64,000 bases of DNA, taken from CAYZJV01 sp964482325. GTDB taxonomy: Bacteria > Spirochaetota > Spirochaetia > Sphaerochaetales > Sphaerochaetaceae. The DNA is taken from assembly GCA_964482325.1 (NCBI GenBank), contig CAYZXD010000006.1, positions 1-64,000 on the forward strand, written 5' to 3'. How positions within the stretch are numbered: the first letter of the stretch is position 1; each line of letters opens with the position of its first letter. The translations under genes and the position numbers were made by a program. A model generated the notes under the pieces. The model made no database searches and was not told the origin of the DNA. It was given only the letters and a program-made list of their open reading frames with translations. This document shows positions 26,429-35,888 of this stretch, piece by piece.

Positions 26429-27541
26429 TCAATGGCCTAGTGAGTTATGATACCGTTCAATGAGCGTATTGAGAATCTGTTCATCGGTGATACCATACAA
26501 CTCTTCATAGAAACTGGTAATCGCTTCCTCCATCGAGAAATCGGGGAAGAGCTCCGGATGCAGTTCAGCAGCAAGCCACTGAAGTGCCAGAATCCAACGG
26601 GAATCGGATTGGAAATAATTCATCATATCTGCAGGTGTTGCCTGTACCTTCCCCTGCTGCACTGCACGAAGCTGCTGCCACTGACTGCTCTGTTCGATCT
26701 GATCCAGAAATGGCTTGGGATGCATCCGATAGCTGATGAGCAGAATTCGTTCAGGATCCCAAGCAGCAATCTGTTCGAATGATATCTTTCTCCATGAGTT
26801 TGCATCAATGGTGCTCTCGTTCCATACGGGTATTCCTCCTGCCATCGCAGTCAAAGAACCTTGAATCCAGGTTTCGGGAGAAACACTGAAGGCGGTGATG
26901 CCATCGGCACTAGCTGCCTGCATCATCAGAACCTGAGGTTTTTCTTCCTCAGCAAGAGGGGCAATCTTGTCTACCACTTCCTGCTTTCTCTCTTCGAAAA
27001 CAGTAATTACCCGCTGAGGAGTATCAGTATCACCAAGGAGTTTGCCCAGCTGAACAATCTCACGGTTCCATGCCTCAGGAGTCTCGAGATCCATCACAAA
27101 CACGGGGATCCCGAATGGTTCGACCAACGATACCACTGCATCATAGTTGCTCGTTTTTGTCAGTACCAGATCGGGGTTATGAGCAATGATCTCCTCTGCA
27201 CTGACCTGTTGTCCCAATCTTCCCGCTTGAGCAAATTCCGGACGGATAAGATTAAAAAAATCACCGAGTCCCTGGTCAGTCTTTGCCAGAACCACTTCCA
27301 TATCGGTAACCGCAGGAAACAGAAACAGGGCATCAGCCGGCATAACCGCGGCTCTTCCCACAATCATGACCCGTTGCACCGGACCTTCGATTGAGACCGT
27401 TCTCCCCAGAGCATCGACTGCAGTAGTCTCAATACGCTGCGTTGTTCCACTCTCCTGTGCACCTTGTGCTCCAACAGGAAACACGAGAATTGTCAGGAGC
27501 AGCAGCAGGGAAATTATGGATTTTATTCGTGTGTGTATCAT
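26429..27541 (-). CDS. periplasmic binding protein of the FecB/BtuF/MolA type
   Basis: A 370-aa secreted protein. The N-terminus MIHTRIKSIISLLLLLTIL...GAQGAQES is a signal peptide without a lipobox cysteine. The mature part is a helical-backbone binding protein: DALGRTVSIEGPVQRVMIVG, then IIAHNPDLVLTKTSNYD. The start at 27541 is taken because AGAGGAAC lies just upstream and the signal peptide begins there; the longer frame reaches past the promoter. First gene of the importer operon, divergent from proA. The ligand is not identifiable from sequence. Confidence 0.85.
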   Translation of the reverse strand: MIHTRIKSIISLLLLLTILVFPVGAQGAQESGTTQRIETTAVDALGRTVSIEGPVQRVMIVGRAAVMPADALFLFPAVTDMEVVLAKTDQGLGDFFNLIRPEFAQAGRLGQQVSAEEIIAHNPDLVLTKTSNYDAVVSLVEPFGIPVFVMDLETPEAWNREIVQLGKLLGDTDTPQRVITVFEERKQEVVDKIAPLAEEEKPQVLMMQAASADGITAFSVSPETWIQGSLTAMAGGIPVWNESTIDANSWRKISFEQIAAWDPERILLISYRMHPKPFLDQIEQSSQWQQLRAVQQGKVQATPADMMNYFQSDSRWILALQWLAAELHPELFPDFSMEEAITSFYEELYGITDEQILNTLIERYHNSLGH

Positions 27542-27573
27542 GGTTGTTCCTCTCCGTGTAAATAGTATGCGGC

Positions 27574-27602
27574 ATAGTACCATTATATTTATAAAAATAC
27601 AA
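27574..27602 (-). promoter_or_regulatory. promoter of the ABC importer operon
   Basis: Minus strand TTGTAT (27597-27602), 17 bases, TACTAT (27574-27579), about 33 bases before the start of the binding protein. It is back to back with the proA promoter. Confidence 0.6.
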
Positions 27603-27637
27603 TGCATGATATATACTTATGCTCGATTTTTGCAAGC

Positions 27638-27666
27638 TTGCATCACTTGCTGAATCGCGGTAATCT
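27638..27666 (+). promoter_or_regulatory. proA promoter
   Basis: TTGCAT (27638-27643), 17 bases, TAATCT (27661-27666). Transcription would begin near 27673, which supports the ATG at 27687 over the GTG at 27675. Confidence 0.6.
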
Positions 27667-27686
27667 GACAGTAAGTGAGGCCGCCC

Positions 27687-29009
27687 ATGGGAAATCAGGA
27701 AATTACAAATCAATTAGCAGGTATCAAGGCAGCACAACGGACATTAGGTGCTCTTCCTGCACATGAACGCACGGCTATGCTCCACGCAATCGCCGATACA
27801 CTTGAACAACAGGCACAGGCTATCGAGGCAGCAAATGGTGAGGATCTGAAACGTGCCGCACAGGAATCGTTGAGTGCTCCGTTGCAAAAACGACTGATCT
27901 GTACCGTCGAGAAAGTAAATGCTATCAGCAAAGGGGTGCGTGAAGTCGCTGCACTGGTCGATCCTATCGGACGGGTGAGAGAACGGCGGGAGCTTGCCCC
28001 TGATTTGCTTCTGGAGCGGGTGGATGTGCCTATCGGTGTAATCGGTATGATCTTTGAGTCAAGACCTGATGCACTTGTGCAGATTATTTCGTTATGTCTG
28101 AAAAGCGGAAATGCTATTGTACTGAAAGGGGGCAAGGAAGCTCTGCAGACCAATAGAAAGCTGGTTTCAGTGATTCGTGAAGCCCTTGAGCCGTTTCAGG
28201 TCGGTAGCGCATGGATTGTGCATCTGGAAAGCAGAGAGGATGTTCATATGCTTCTCGGTCTCGATGAAGTGATCGATCTGCTGATCCCGCGAGGATCGAA
28301 TGAGTTTGTTCGATATATTATGGATCATACGAGAATACCTGTTTTAGGCCATGCCGATGGTATCTGTGCTCTGTTCATCGATGAAACAGCTGATATCTCC
28401 ATGGCTGTAGACATAGCTATCGATGCCAAATGTCAGTATCCTGCGGTTTGCAATGCGATTGAAACGCTCCTCGTACATAAAAAGGCAGCCCCTCAATTTC
28501 TGGTGCAGTTCAAGGAAGCAGCTACTCCGTGGTCTTTGACGATTCATGGTGACGATCTGGTACAGAACTACATTAACTGTGTGCCGGCTGCGGCAAGTGA
28601 CTGGGATACCGAATACCTCGGGTATGAGATAGCTATTAAGGTCGTCTCCTCTCTTGATGAGGCCATGGATCATATCGCAGCACATGGGTCGGGGCATACC
28701 GATGCTATCGTGACCGAAAATGTCGATCATGCCCGTACCTTCATGCGTCAGGTCGATTCTGCTGATGTGTTCTGGAATTGTAGTACTCGATTTGCTGATG
28801 GGAATCGATTTGGGTTAGGTGCCGAGGTAGGAATCAGTACCCAGAAGATTCATGCGCGTGGTCCGGTAGGTCTCGATGGCCTGGTTATCGGCAAGTGGCT
28901 TTTAGCAGGGAAAGGACATCGGGTAAGCACATATGCTGAAGGGAAACCATTTACCCATGTCGATCTATCCCTTGATGGACCGTCACTCTTTGATGGAGAT
29001 CGGACATGA
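27687..29009 (+). CDS. proA: gamma-glutamyl phosphate reductase
   Basis: A 440-aa NADPH-dependent dehydrogenase that reduces gamma-glutamyl phosphate to glutamate semialdehyde, the second step of proline synthesis. It shows GVIGMIFESRPDALVQI, VLKGGKEALQTN, the catalytic cysteine in QYPAVCNAIETLLVH, and CSTRFADGNRFGLGAEVGIST. GTGAGG lies six bases before the chosen ATG. The gene overlaps proB by ATGA, so the order is proA-proB, the reverse of E. coli. Confidence 0.94.
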   Translation: MGNQEITNQLAGIKAAQRTLGALPAHERTAMLHAIADTLEQQAQAIEAANGEDLKRAAQESLSAPLQKRLICTVEKVNAISKGVREVAALVDPIGRVRERRELAPDLLLERVDVPIGVIGMIFESRPDALVQIISLCLKSGNAIVLKGGKEALQTNRKLVSVIREALEPFQVGSAWIVHLESREDVHMLLGLDEVIDLLIPRGSNEFVRYIMDHTRIPVLGHADGICALFIDETADISMAVDIAIDAKCQYPAVCNAIETLLVHKKAAPQFLVQFKEAATPWSLTIHGDDLVQNYINCVPAAASDWDTEYLGYEIAIKVVSSLDEAMDHIAAHGSGHTDAIVTENVDHARTFMRQVDSADVFWNCSTRFADGNRFGLGAEVGISTQKIHARGPVGLDGLVIGKWLLAGKGHRVSTYAEGKPFTHVDLSLDGPSLFDGDRT

Positions 29010-30115
29010 ACCGCGATTTCTCTGCCGTCCGTCGTGTTGTGGTGAAAATTGGATCCAATCTGCTCAGTGATGGCGGCAGTATCAATGAAGCGCGTATCGA
29101 ACGATTAGCTGTCGATATTGTGAAGTTGCGTGAGAAGGGACTGCAGGTGATGTTAGTATCATCTGGAGCTATCGGATTGGGAGCAACTGAGTTGGGACGT
29201 AAAGGTGCGGTTAAGCAGACTGCGTTACGTCAGGCCTGTGCCGCAATCGGTCAACCGCTGTTGATGAGTCATTATCGCAGTGCTTTCAAAGCCCTCGGGT
29301 GTGTCTGTGCTCAGGTCCTCATTACACGGGGCGATCTCAATGAACGACGCACTTTTGTAAATTTGAAAAATACGGTTGCCGCTCTTCTGGATCTGCAGGT
29401 GATTCCCATCTTCAACGAAAATGATGTGGTAAGCACGGCGGAAATAGGAACAGCTGTCGGTGATAATGATCGGCTCAGTGCCTTTGTTGCGAGTAAAACT
29501 GATGCTGATCTTCTGGTTTTGCTGACCGATATCGATGGACTGTATACCGGAGATCCAAAAATTAATCCGCAAGCACAGTTATTACAGGAAATTGCACAGA
29601 TTGATGATCAGGTGATGAACTATGCCGGATCTGCCGGCAGTGTATTCTCAACCGGAGGGATGAAAACAAAGTTACTGGCAGCCAAAATTGCTGCCAACGG
29701 AGGATGTTCGACCGTCATCGCAAGCGGATATGAAGATCATGCCCTATTACGCATATGCACCGGAGAACCGCTTGGTACATATGTGCTTCCTCACAAGCGT
29801 CTGAGCCAACGGGCTCGATGGATTCTCAATAGTGTTCCCAAGGGTACTATCTGGATTGATGCTGGAGCCGAATCGGCACTGCGTCATCATAAAAGTCTCC
29901 TCCCCTCCGGAGTAGTCTCGGTTTCGGGAGTATTTCATGCCGGTGATGTGGTCATGGTAAATACGGTGGCCAAAGCTGTCCCGTATTATAACAGTACTGA
30001 AATCAGTGATATGGCGGGGTGCCAGAGCCGGGATATCCCCAAGGTGCTGGGAAAAGGAAAGGCTGATGTATTATTTCGGCCGGAGGATATAGTGTTTTTA
30101 GATCATGAAGCATAA
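29006..30115 (+). CDS. proB: glutamate 5-kinase with PUA domain
   Basis: A 369-aa kinase that phosphorylates glutamate to gamma-glutamyl phosphate, the first step of proline synthesis. An amino-acid-kinase domain (VVKIGSNLLSDGG, VSSGAIGLGATELG, FNENDVVSTAEIGTAVGDNDRLSA, VFSTGGMKTKLLAAKIA) is followed from about residue 275 by a PUA domain (WIDAGAESALRHHKSLLPSG). It is coupled to proA and overlaps the following gene by 11 bases. Proline feedback inhibition is usual for the family. Confidence 0.94.
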   Translation: MNRDFSAVRRVVVKIGSNLLSDGGSINEARIERLAVDIVKLREKGLQVMLVSSGAIGLGATELGRKGAVKQTALRQACAAIGQPLLMSHYRSAFKALGCVCAQVLITRGDLNERRTFVNLKNTVAALLDLQVIPIFNENDVVSTAEIGTAVGDNDRLSAFVASKTDADLLVLLTDIDGLYTGDPKINPQAQLLQEIAQIDDQVMNYAGSAGSVFSTGGMKTKLLAAKIAANGGCSTVIASGYEDHALLRICTGEPLGTYVLPHKRLSQRARWILNSVPKGTIWIDAGAESALRHHKSLLPSGVVSVSGVFHAGDVVMVNTVAKAVPYYNSTEISDMAGCQSRDIPKVLGKGKADVLFRPEDIVFLDHEA

Positions 30116-31016
30116 TTACCAGATCTATCATCGGAAGCAGGATATCGGAAGACGTATCAGTACACTTCATCGGGAAGAGATTCTCTCGATAGGTATGGTT
30201 GCTCTTGATTCAGGAGAAACCCTTGCCCGCGCCATCGAGAATCTTGTGCAGAGAAGCAACTATCCGCTCCATGTCATGATGCATGAAGAACAGGGGTACA
30301 TCGGGGAGTTACGAAATCGGTTTCCCTTTGTCACCTTTATGGTATTTCCGCTTCCCGTTTCGTTTGGGACCATGGCCAATGTACTGGCAAATGAGTGTTA
30401 TACCACCTTCTTTTATCTGGTAAGAAGTGATGCGACCTGTGAGAACACCGATTTTGATCAGGCCCTTGTCCTGTTGAACAGAAGTGAAAAACCTGCGGTG
30501 ATAACCCCAGTGTTATCCAATCGACAGGGTGAACTCGTACCCGTGGTTCAAGTTCCGCTACTTCGAAATCATCTCATCGATCCCATCCCGTTTTTACCAA
30601 GTGACGGGCTGCAGGCAACACTCTATCCATTCTTAGGGGTCGGGTTGTATGAGCGTGCACTTTTCCAACGGTTGCGAGGCTTTGACGATCTCGTGGAGGG
30701 AGTCTATTGGCAGGTGCTCGACTTTGGACTGAAATGCTGGCTCTATGGGTATCCGATCTATAATTTCCCCGGCCTCTCATGCACGTTCACGAATCGGCAG
30801 TTTATCATTGAAGACCGTAGCGAACATGAAGGAATCAAGCGGGTTCATACCCGAGCCTTGGGCATTCGTCAGATGAATGGAAAGAATTATCCAAAACGGG
30901 CAGGGAAATACCATGATGCCTCGGTGCATGCTGAGGTGAAAAAACGTCTTGCACTATATAAAACCGACTTTCAGCAACTCATTTCCCAGTGGGATGTTCC
31001 TCAGGAGCAGCGGTGA
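30105..31016 (+). CDS. glycosyltransferase-like protein
   Basis: A 303-aa protein with a GT-A-like layout: an N-terminal nucleotide-sugar half (ILSIGMVALDSGETLARAIENLVQRS), a Ser-Asp pair in YLVRSDATCEN resembling a DxD region, and GVGLYERALFQRLRGFDD as in family 2 transferases. No membrane segment or signal peptide is visible. It starts inside the end of proB, without a clear ribosome site, and overlaps the amidase gene by GTGA. Context points to the cell envelope; donor and acceptor are unknown. Confidence 0.65.
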   Translation: MKHNYQIYHRKQDIGRRISTLHREEILSIGMVALDSGETLARAIENLVQRSNYPLHVMMHEEQGYIGELRNRFPFVTFMVFPLPVSFGTMANVLANECYTTFFYLVRSDATCENTDFDQALVLLNRSEKPAVITPVLSNRQGELVPVVQVPLLRNHLIDPIPFLPSDGLQATLYPFLGVGLYERALFQRLRGFDDLVEGVYWQVLDFGLKCWLYGYPIYNFPGLSCTFTNRQFIIEDRSEHEGIKRVHTRALGIRQMNGKNYPKRAGKYHDASVHAEVKKRLALYKTDFQQLISQWDVPQEQR

Positions 31017-31753
31017 AGTCTTTCTATTATCTGATCATTGCAATCATCTTCAGCTTCCTCTCTTTCGGTTTTTCCAGTGCAACGCCATACCAAATGCCGA
31101 TACAAACGGTGATTCTTGATGCCGGGCATGGAGGATATGATCCGGGAGCCATAGCTGGTGATCATCAGGAGAAGGATATTGTTCTATCTGTTACCCAGAA
31201 CCTAGCAGCATATCTTCAGCAGTGGTTTCCCGATCTTACGGTAGTGCTCACCCGTTCTGAAGATCAATTCATCTCACTTGATGAGCGTGTTGCCATTACC
31301 ATGAACCACCCCCTCCCAGCAGGTTCCTCTGCAGTGATGGTTTCCATACATGCCAATGCTTCACATACCAGTGATGCCCGCGGTGTGGAAATTCTCATGA
31401 AACCCACCGACCGTACGGTACCATTTTTATCTCAGCGAACTCCTGATTGGGCTTTGTTTCGTTATGCAAATCACACGTCAGGTGAGCTGAATCATCAGCT
31501 GAATCGAGAGAATCTACTTCTGGCCACCTTTATCAATGAGCGATTGATGCAGCACCTCCCCGCTGTGAGAAATCGCGGAATCAAGGAACAGGAGGTGTGG
31601 ATACTCACAGAAAGTGTCTATCCGTCAGCACTCGTTGAGATCGGTTTTATGAGCAATGAACAAGAGCTGCAAGCTCTTATCGATTTGGCATATCAGGCAT
31701 CGATTGCGAGAGCAATCGCTGAAGGTATTGCCGATTATATCAATCTCTATTAA
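31013..31753 (+). CDS. N-acetylmuramoyl-L-alanine amidase (Amidase_3)
   Basis: A 246-aa secreted peptidoglycan amidase. An N-terminal signal peptide (KSFYYLIIAIIFSFLSFGFSSA) precedes the zinc amidase domain: VILDAGHGGYDPGA (ligand His), HQEKDIVL (ligand Glu), MVSIHANAS (ligand His), and the catalytic Glu in SALVEIGFMSN. The GTG start at 31013 follows AGGAG by five bases and overlaps the preceding stop. It lacks the AMIN and LysM domains of larger amidases. It ends convergently, overlapping pncB by 14 bases. Confidence 0.9.
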   Translation: MKSFYYLIIAIIFSFLSFGFSSATPYQMPIQTVILDAGHGGYDPGAIAGDHQEKDIVLSVTQNLAAYLQQWFPDLTVVLTRSEDQFISLDERVAITMNHPLPAGSSAVMVSIHANASHTSDARGVEILMKPTDRTVPFLSQRTPDWALFRYANHTSGELNHQLNRENLLLATFINERLMQHLPAVRNRGIKEQEVWILTESVYPSALVEIGFMSNEQELQALIDLAYQASIARAIAEGIADYINLY

Positions 31754-33188
31754 TTCGGATTCTCCCCTCTACCACAAGCTGCGTCTTCAAATGCTTCAAC
31801 TCTTTCGATAACGAAACTTTATAAATATGGGGATTAATCATACGTCGATAGGTTTTATGCAGTGTAGCAAGATTATCCTTTACGTTTTGTTGAATAGTCT
31901 GAAGCAGCGGACTGCTATCGGTACGAACACCCCCTGCCATGCAGACTTTCAGCATGGGGACCATCGAGGTGAAACGAGAGCTCTTCATCGTGAAGAAATC
32001 GGCTTCATTGATCGGATGGTGAAAGATATAGTCCCGATCACCCGCAAGTTCTTCATGTTCTAGTGTAATCAGATCTCCCAGAGCAGCTCCTTCGACATCA
32101 AGAAATCGCCAAACCTGTTTGCAGCCCGGGTTGGTAGCTTTTTCAAAAGAATTGCTGATTTTCATCGTAGGTTGCCAACTCCCATCGGGTAACTGTCGTG
32201 CTGCAAGTTTATATACCCCGTTGAGGGAACTCTGAGAACCTCCGGTGACCAGATGAGTTCCGATTCCCCAGGAATCGATCGGGACTTCATCGTGTATGAG
32301 GTTCTCGATGATCTCCTCAGTGAGATCGTTGGAAACGTAAATACGGGCATCTTCAAGTCCCGCCGCATCAAGCTTTTTGCGAATCTCTCGGGATAAATAA
32401 CTGAGATCGCCACTGTCAATGCGTACGCCGAACGTATGCCCCTGCTGTTGCAGTTCCTTGCCCACCGTAATCGCATGTGCAATTCCTGAACCAAGCGTAT
32501 CGTAGGTATCTATCAGAAGAATGGTCTTTTCCGGATAGAGGTTCGCATATGCTCTGAATGCTTCAAGTTCATCGGAGAACGACATCACCCACGAGTGAGC
32601 CATCGTCCCGGCTACCGGAATGCCGTAAATTTTACCGGCGAGGGTATTGCTGGTGGCACTGCAGCCTCCAATGTAAGCTGCACGGGAAGCCGATATGGCT
32701 CCATCGGGTCCTTGAGCCCGTCGGAGGCCGAATTCCATGATCTGCCCACACTGTGATGCATAGTATGCCCGAGAGGCCTTTGTCGCGATCAGCGACTGGA
32801 AGTTGATGGTATTCAGGAGCATCCCCTCAATAAGCTGAGCTTCCATCAGGGGCGCCTCTACCCGGATCAATGGTTCGCTGGGGAAGGCAACTGATCCTTC
32901 TTCCATGGCTCGAATGGTTCCCGTGAATCGGAAATCCTGAAGATACGCAAGAAACTCTTCAGAAAACGTCTTCAATGATCGCAAATAATCGATATCATCT
33001 GTGCTGAAGGTGAAGGTCTCGATCTGTTTCAGCAGTTCGTTGAGACCGGCAAAGATGATGTATCCTCCATTGAACGGGTTCGTCCGGTAGAACATATCGA
33101 ACACAACCCGGGGATTGTTCTGTGTGGCAAAATAGCCCTGCATCATGGTCAGTTCATAGAAATCAGTTGATAATGCGGACAGAATCAT
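31740..33188 (-). CDS. pncB: nicotinate phosphoribosyltransferase
   Basis: A 482-aa NAPRTase that makes nicotinate mononucleotide for NAD salvage. Recognised by LSTDFYELTMMQGYF, the FGLRRAQGPDGAISASRAAYIGG region with the autophosphorylation/PRPP motif, GTMAHSWVMSF (active His), and VRIDSGDLSYLSREIR. AGGAGG is nine bases upstream of the ATG. It lies 13 bases after serS in the leftward block. Together with pncA it completes the route from nicotinamide. Confidence 0.93.
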   Translation of the reverse strand: MILSALSTDFYELTMMQGYFATQNNPRVVFDMFYRTNPFNGGYIIFAGLNELLKQIETFTFSTDDIDYLRSLKTFSEEFLAYLQDFRFTGTIRAMEEGSVAFPSEPLIRVEAPLMEAQLIEGMLLNTINFQSLIATKASRAYYASQCGQIMEFGLRRAQGPDGAISASRAAYIGGCSATSNTLAGKIYGIPVAGTMAHSWVMSFSDELEAFRAYANLYPEKTILLIDTYDTLGSGIAHAITVGKELQQQGHTFGVRIDSGDLSYLSREIRKKLDAAGLEDARIYVSNDLTEEIIENLIHDEVPIDSWGIGTHLVTGGSQSSLNGVYKLAARQLPDGSWQPTMKISNSFEKATNPGCKQVWRFLDVEGAALGDLITLEHEELAGDRDYIFHHPINEADFFTMKSSRFTSMVPMLKVCMAGGVRTDSSPLLQTIQQNVKDNLATLHKTYRRMINPHIYKVSLSKELKHLKTQLVVEGRIRINRD

Positions 33189-33201
33189 GCTTTCCTCCTG
33201 C

Positions 33202-34479
33202 TTAGCTGCGACGAATTTCGCTGAATCCTGTATACGGAATCAGGACCTTTGGTATGGTGATCGACCCATCCTCCTGCTGGAAGTTCTCGATCAGTGCAAC
33301 TAAAGCACGCGAGACTGCAATAGCAGTTCCATTGAGCAGATGTACAAATTGCACCGTTCCTGCACTATCACGATACCGGACCTGTAATCGTCTTGCCTGG
33401 TAGTCGGTGCAGTTACTGGTGCTCGTTACCTCTCCGTATTCTCCCGATTCTCCCCGACCCGGCATCCATGCCTCGATATCGAATTTCCGATAGGCCGGAG
33501 CTCCAAGATCTCCCGTACAGGTGTCCACAACACGGTAGGGAATTTCCAATCCCTGGAAAATCTCCTCTTCAATACTCAAAAGCTGCTGATGTATTGCTTC
33601 GGACTCTTCAGGTTTGCAGTAGACGAACATCTCCACCTTGGAAAATTGATGTACACGATACAGTCCCTTTGCATACTGTCCCGCACTACCTGCTTCTCTG
33701 CGAAAACAGTGGGATAATCCCGAAAGACGGATCGGCAGTTCCGATTCATCGAGGATTTTCCCCGCATGGTAGCCGCCGAGAGTGATTTCTGCGGTTCCTA
33801 CGAGACAGGTCCCGGTCCCCTCAATAGTATAGATATTACTCTCTTCCCCACGAGGGTTAAAACCGATCCCTTCAACAACTTCTTCACGGGCGATATCGGG
33901 AGTAATCGTCAGGGTGAAGCCATGAGCTCGAAGCCGATCAAGCGCATACCGCTCCAGGGCAAGTTCGAGCAGTACGGCCTCCTCTTTCAAATAGTAGAAT
34001 TTGGCACCGGAAACACGCGTGGCAGTCTCAAAATCGATGATATCGAGGGCCTCTCCGAGTTGGACGTGATCTTTCGGTGGAAAAGAGAACTGCGGGATAG
34101 TCCCCCAGGTACGCACTTGGCGGTTATCACTATCAAGCTTTCCTACCGGCGCATCGGGATGAGCATAGTTAGGAACGGTTTTGGCCAATGCAAGAAAGTC
34201 CTGTTCGACGGTCTGCAATTGTGATTCAAGCAATGCGATCGATTCCTTGAGCTCTTTCCCCTCAGCTATCATCTTCTGACGAAGTTCCGGATCAAGTTTC
34301 TGCTTCATTGATGTTGCGTGGGCGTTCCGTTTTGCACGAAGTTGTTCACTCTGTTGCAACAGCTCGGAACGCTGCTGTTGCAGCTCCAGGAGTTTATCCA
34401 GATCAACGTGCATTCCCCGATGCGCAATATTAGCAGCGATTTCTTCTTTTCGTGTTTTAAGCTCTCTGATGTCGATCAT
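33202..34479 (-). CDS. serS: seryl-tRNA synthetase
   Basis: A 425-aa class II synthetase that charges tRNA-Ser. The N-terminal arm is a long coiled coil (about residues 30-100). The catalytic core shows motif 2 in LSHCFRREAGSAG and motif 3 in LNGTAIAVSRALVALIENFQ. GAGGATTGT precedes the ATG. It lies between proC and pncB in a leftward run of closely spaced genes. Confidence 0.96.
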   Translation of the reverse strand: MIDIRELKTRKEEIAANIAHRGMHVDLDKLLELQQQRSELLQQSEQLRAKRNAHATSMKQKLDPELRQKMIAEGKELKESIALLESQLQTVEQDFLALAKTVPNYAHPDAPVGKLDSDNRQVRTWGTIPQFSFPPKDHVQLGEALDIIDFETATRVSGAKFYYLKEEAVLLELALERYALDRLRAHGFTLTITPDIAREEVVEGIGFNPRGEESNIYTIEGTGTCLVGTAEITLGGYHAGKILDESELPIRLSGLSHCFRREAGSAGQYAKGLYRVHQFSKVEMFVYCKPEESEAIHQQLLSIEEEIFQGLEIPYRVVDTCTGDLGAPAYRKFDIEAWMPGRGESGEYGEVTSTSNCTDYQARRLQVRYRDSAGTVQFVHLLNGTAIAVSRALVALIENFQQEDGSITIPKVLIPYTGFSEIRRS

Positions 34480-34496
34480 ACAATCCTCGCCTTCAT

Positions 34497-35294
34497 TTAT
34501 CGTGTTTTAGCTTGTTCTTCGAGAAGCAGCGCCTTCTGACTTGCTGCCTCGACAGCCTGCATAAGCGTCCCCTTGAATCCCTGCTCATGCAGCAGTTGCA
34601 CCATTTCAATGGTAGTTCCCCCGGGTGAGCATACCTGTGTAAGCAGCTCTTCGGGATGCATCTTTCCCGCTCTGATAAGTGCAGTGGCACTTTCAACTGT
34701 ATCACAGATCAGATCTAGGGCACTGCGATATGGAAGGCCCTCGTGTACTCCTCCCAGAGCAATGCCATGCAGAAAAGCAAATGCGCTGGCAATTCCCGAA
34801 CCCGACACACCGATAAACGGGGCAAAGTGCTGTTCCGGGAGGTTGTGAGCCGCTCCGAATGTCGATGCAAACTGCATGGCTAAATCGGTGAGATCTGCGG
34901 ATGCTTTCGGATGCACAGCAACGGCGGTGACCGCCTTTTGCACCGATGCAGCCAGATTCGGCATAATACGAGCCACTTCAACTGAGTCCAATGCATTCGC
35001 TAGGGTGTCGAGAGATACTCCTGCTGCCATCGATATCCATTTTTTTCCGCGATAGCCTTTCAGCGAAGCATAGAGCGAAGGAAGGATCTGCGGCTTTACC
35101 GCAAGGACAACGATATCGGATGACTGCATTAGGTCATCGAAAGAACATGCTTGAGATTGTGATGCTTGGGCCACCTGTTCTGCCACTTCCTGACGAACAT
35201 CGTACACGAGTGTTCGCCACATCTTTGTCGGTCCGACGCTACGGATTATGGATCCTCCCATATTTCCGCAGCCGATGAATCCCATCGTCTTCAT
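34497..35294 (-). CDS. proC: pyrroline-5-carboxylate reductase
   Basis: A 265-aa NAD(P)H-dependent enzyme for the last step of proline synthesis. It has the Rossmann motif GFIGCGNMGGSII, VLAVKPQ, and the C-terminal dimer-domain signature GIALGGVHEGLP...CSPGGTTIEMVQLLHEQGF. The start MKTMGFIG at 35294 follows GGAG and is the family N-terminus; the upstream extension has none. It is separated from proAB by several kilobases and lies on the opposite strand. Confidence 0.93.
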   Translation of the reverse strand: MKTMGFIGCGNMGGSIIRSVGPTKMWRTLVYDVRQEVAEQVAQASQSQACSFDDLMQSSDIVVLAVKPQILPSLYASLKGYRGKKWISMAAGVSLDTLANALDSVEVARIMPNLAASVQKAVTAVAVHPKASADLTDLAMQFASTFGAAHNLPEQHFAPFIGVSGSGIASAFAFLHGIALGGVHEGLPYRSALDLICDTVESATALIRAGKMHPEELLTQVCSPGGTTIEMVQLLHEQGFKGTLMQAVEAASQKALLLEEQAKTR

Positions 35295-35311
35295 AGCTCT
35301 GTGCTCCTTTG

Positions 35312-35809
35312 TTATTCCCAAGTCAGTCGATGCAGCTCTCCAGTACAATTTAGACCTGAAAACTGTCGCTGACGTTCATATTCATAAGCTCCAATGGCTA
35401 CACTGTTTGAGAGATTCAGCGATCGGGCACCCAAGCGCATGGGAATACGAATGCATCGATCGGGGTACTGCACCAATATCTCTTCATCAATACCGGCAGA
35501 TTCTTTACCGAAAACTAGGAAAGCATCATCGTCATATACGACGTCTGCATAGGTATGCTGCGCCTTGGTAGTAAAAAACCAGAGGGGATCCTGTCCATGT
35601 TCGGCAAAAAAGTCGGCAACTGACTGGTGATGACGGATGTCGAGCATCGACCAGTAATCGAGTCCTGCCCGACGCAGCTGTTTGTCTGTGATGGTATATC
35701 CGAGTGGATGCACGAGGTGTAACGTAGCGTGCAATGCTGCACACGTTCTGGCAATATTGCCGGTGTTCTGTGGTATTTCGGGTTCCAACAGCACAATATG
35801 CAACGCCAT
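35312..35809 (-). CDS. trmL: tRNA (cytidine/uridine-34 2'-O)-methyltransferase
   Basis: A 165-aa SPOUT-class methyltransferase of the TrmL group, which modifies the wobble base of tRNA-Leu. It shows PEIPQNTGNIARTCAALHATLHLV, LVFGKESAGIDEEIL, RIPMRLGARSLNLSNSVAI, the trefoil-knot SAM site. The ATG at 35809 (MALHIVLLEP) is the family start. GGAGG lies 11 bases upstream and overlaps an alternative GTG, which is less likely. 17 bases separate it from proC. Confidence 0.92.
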   Translation of the reverse strand: MALHIVLLEPEIPQNTGNIARTCAALHATLHLVHPLGYTITDKQLRRAGLDYWSMLDIRHHQSVADFFAEHGQDPLWFFTTKAQHTYADVVYDDDAFLVFGKESAGIDEEILVQYPDRCIRIPMRLGARSLNLSNSVAIGAYEYERQRQFSGLNCTGELHRLTWE

Positions 35810-35888
35810 GAACTTCTGCACCTCCCTGTGTGATTCCTAGCTACTGTACCACCATTGCCGCTCTGACAGCAAGGGTGCTGGCTCTGTT

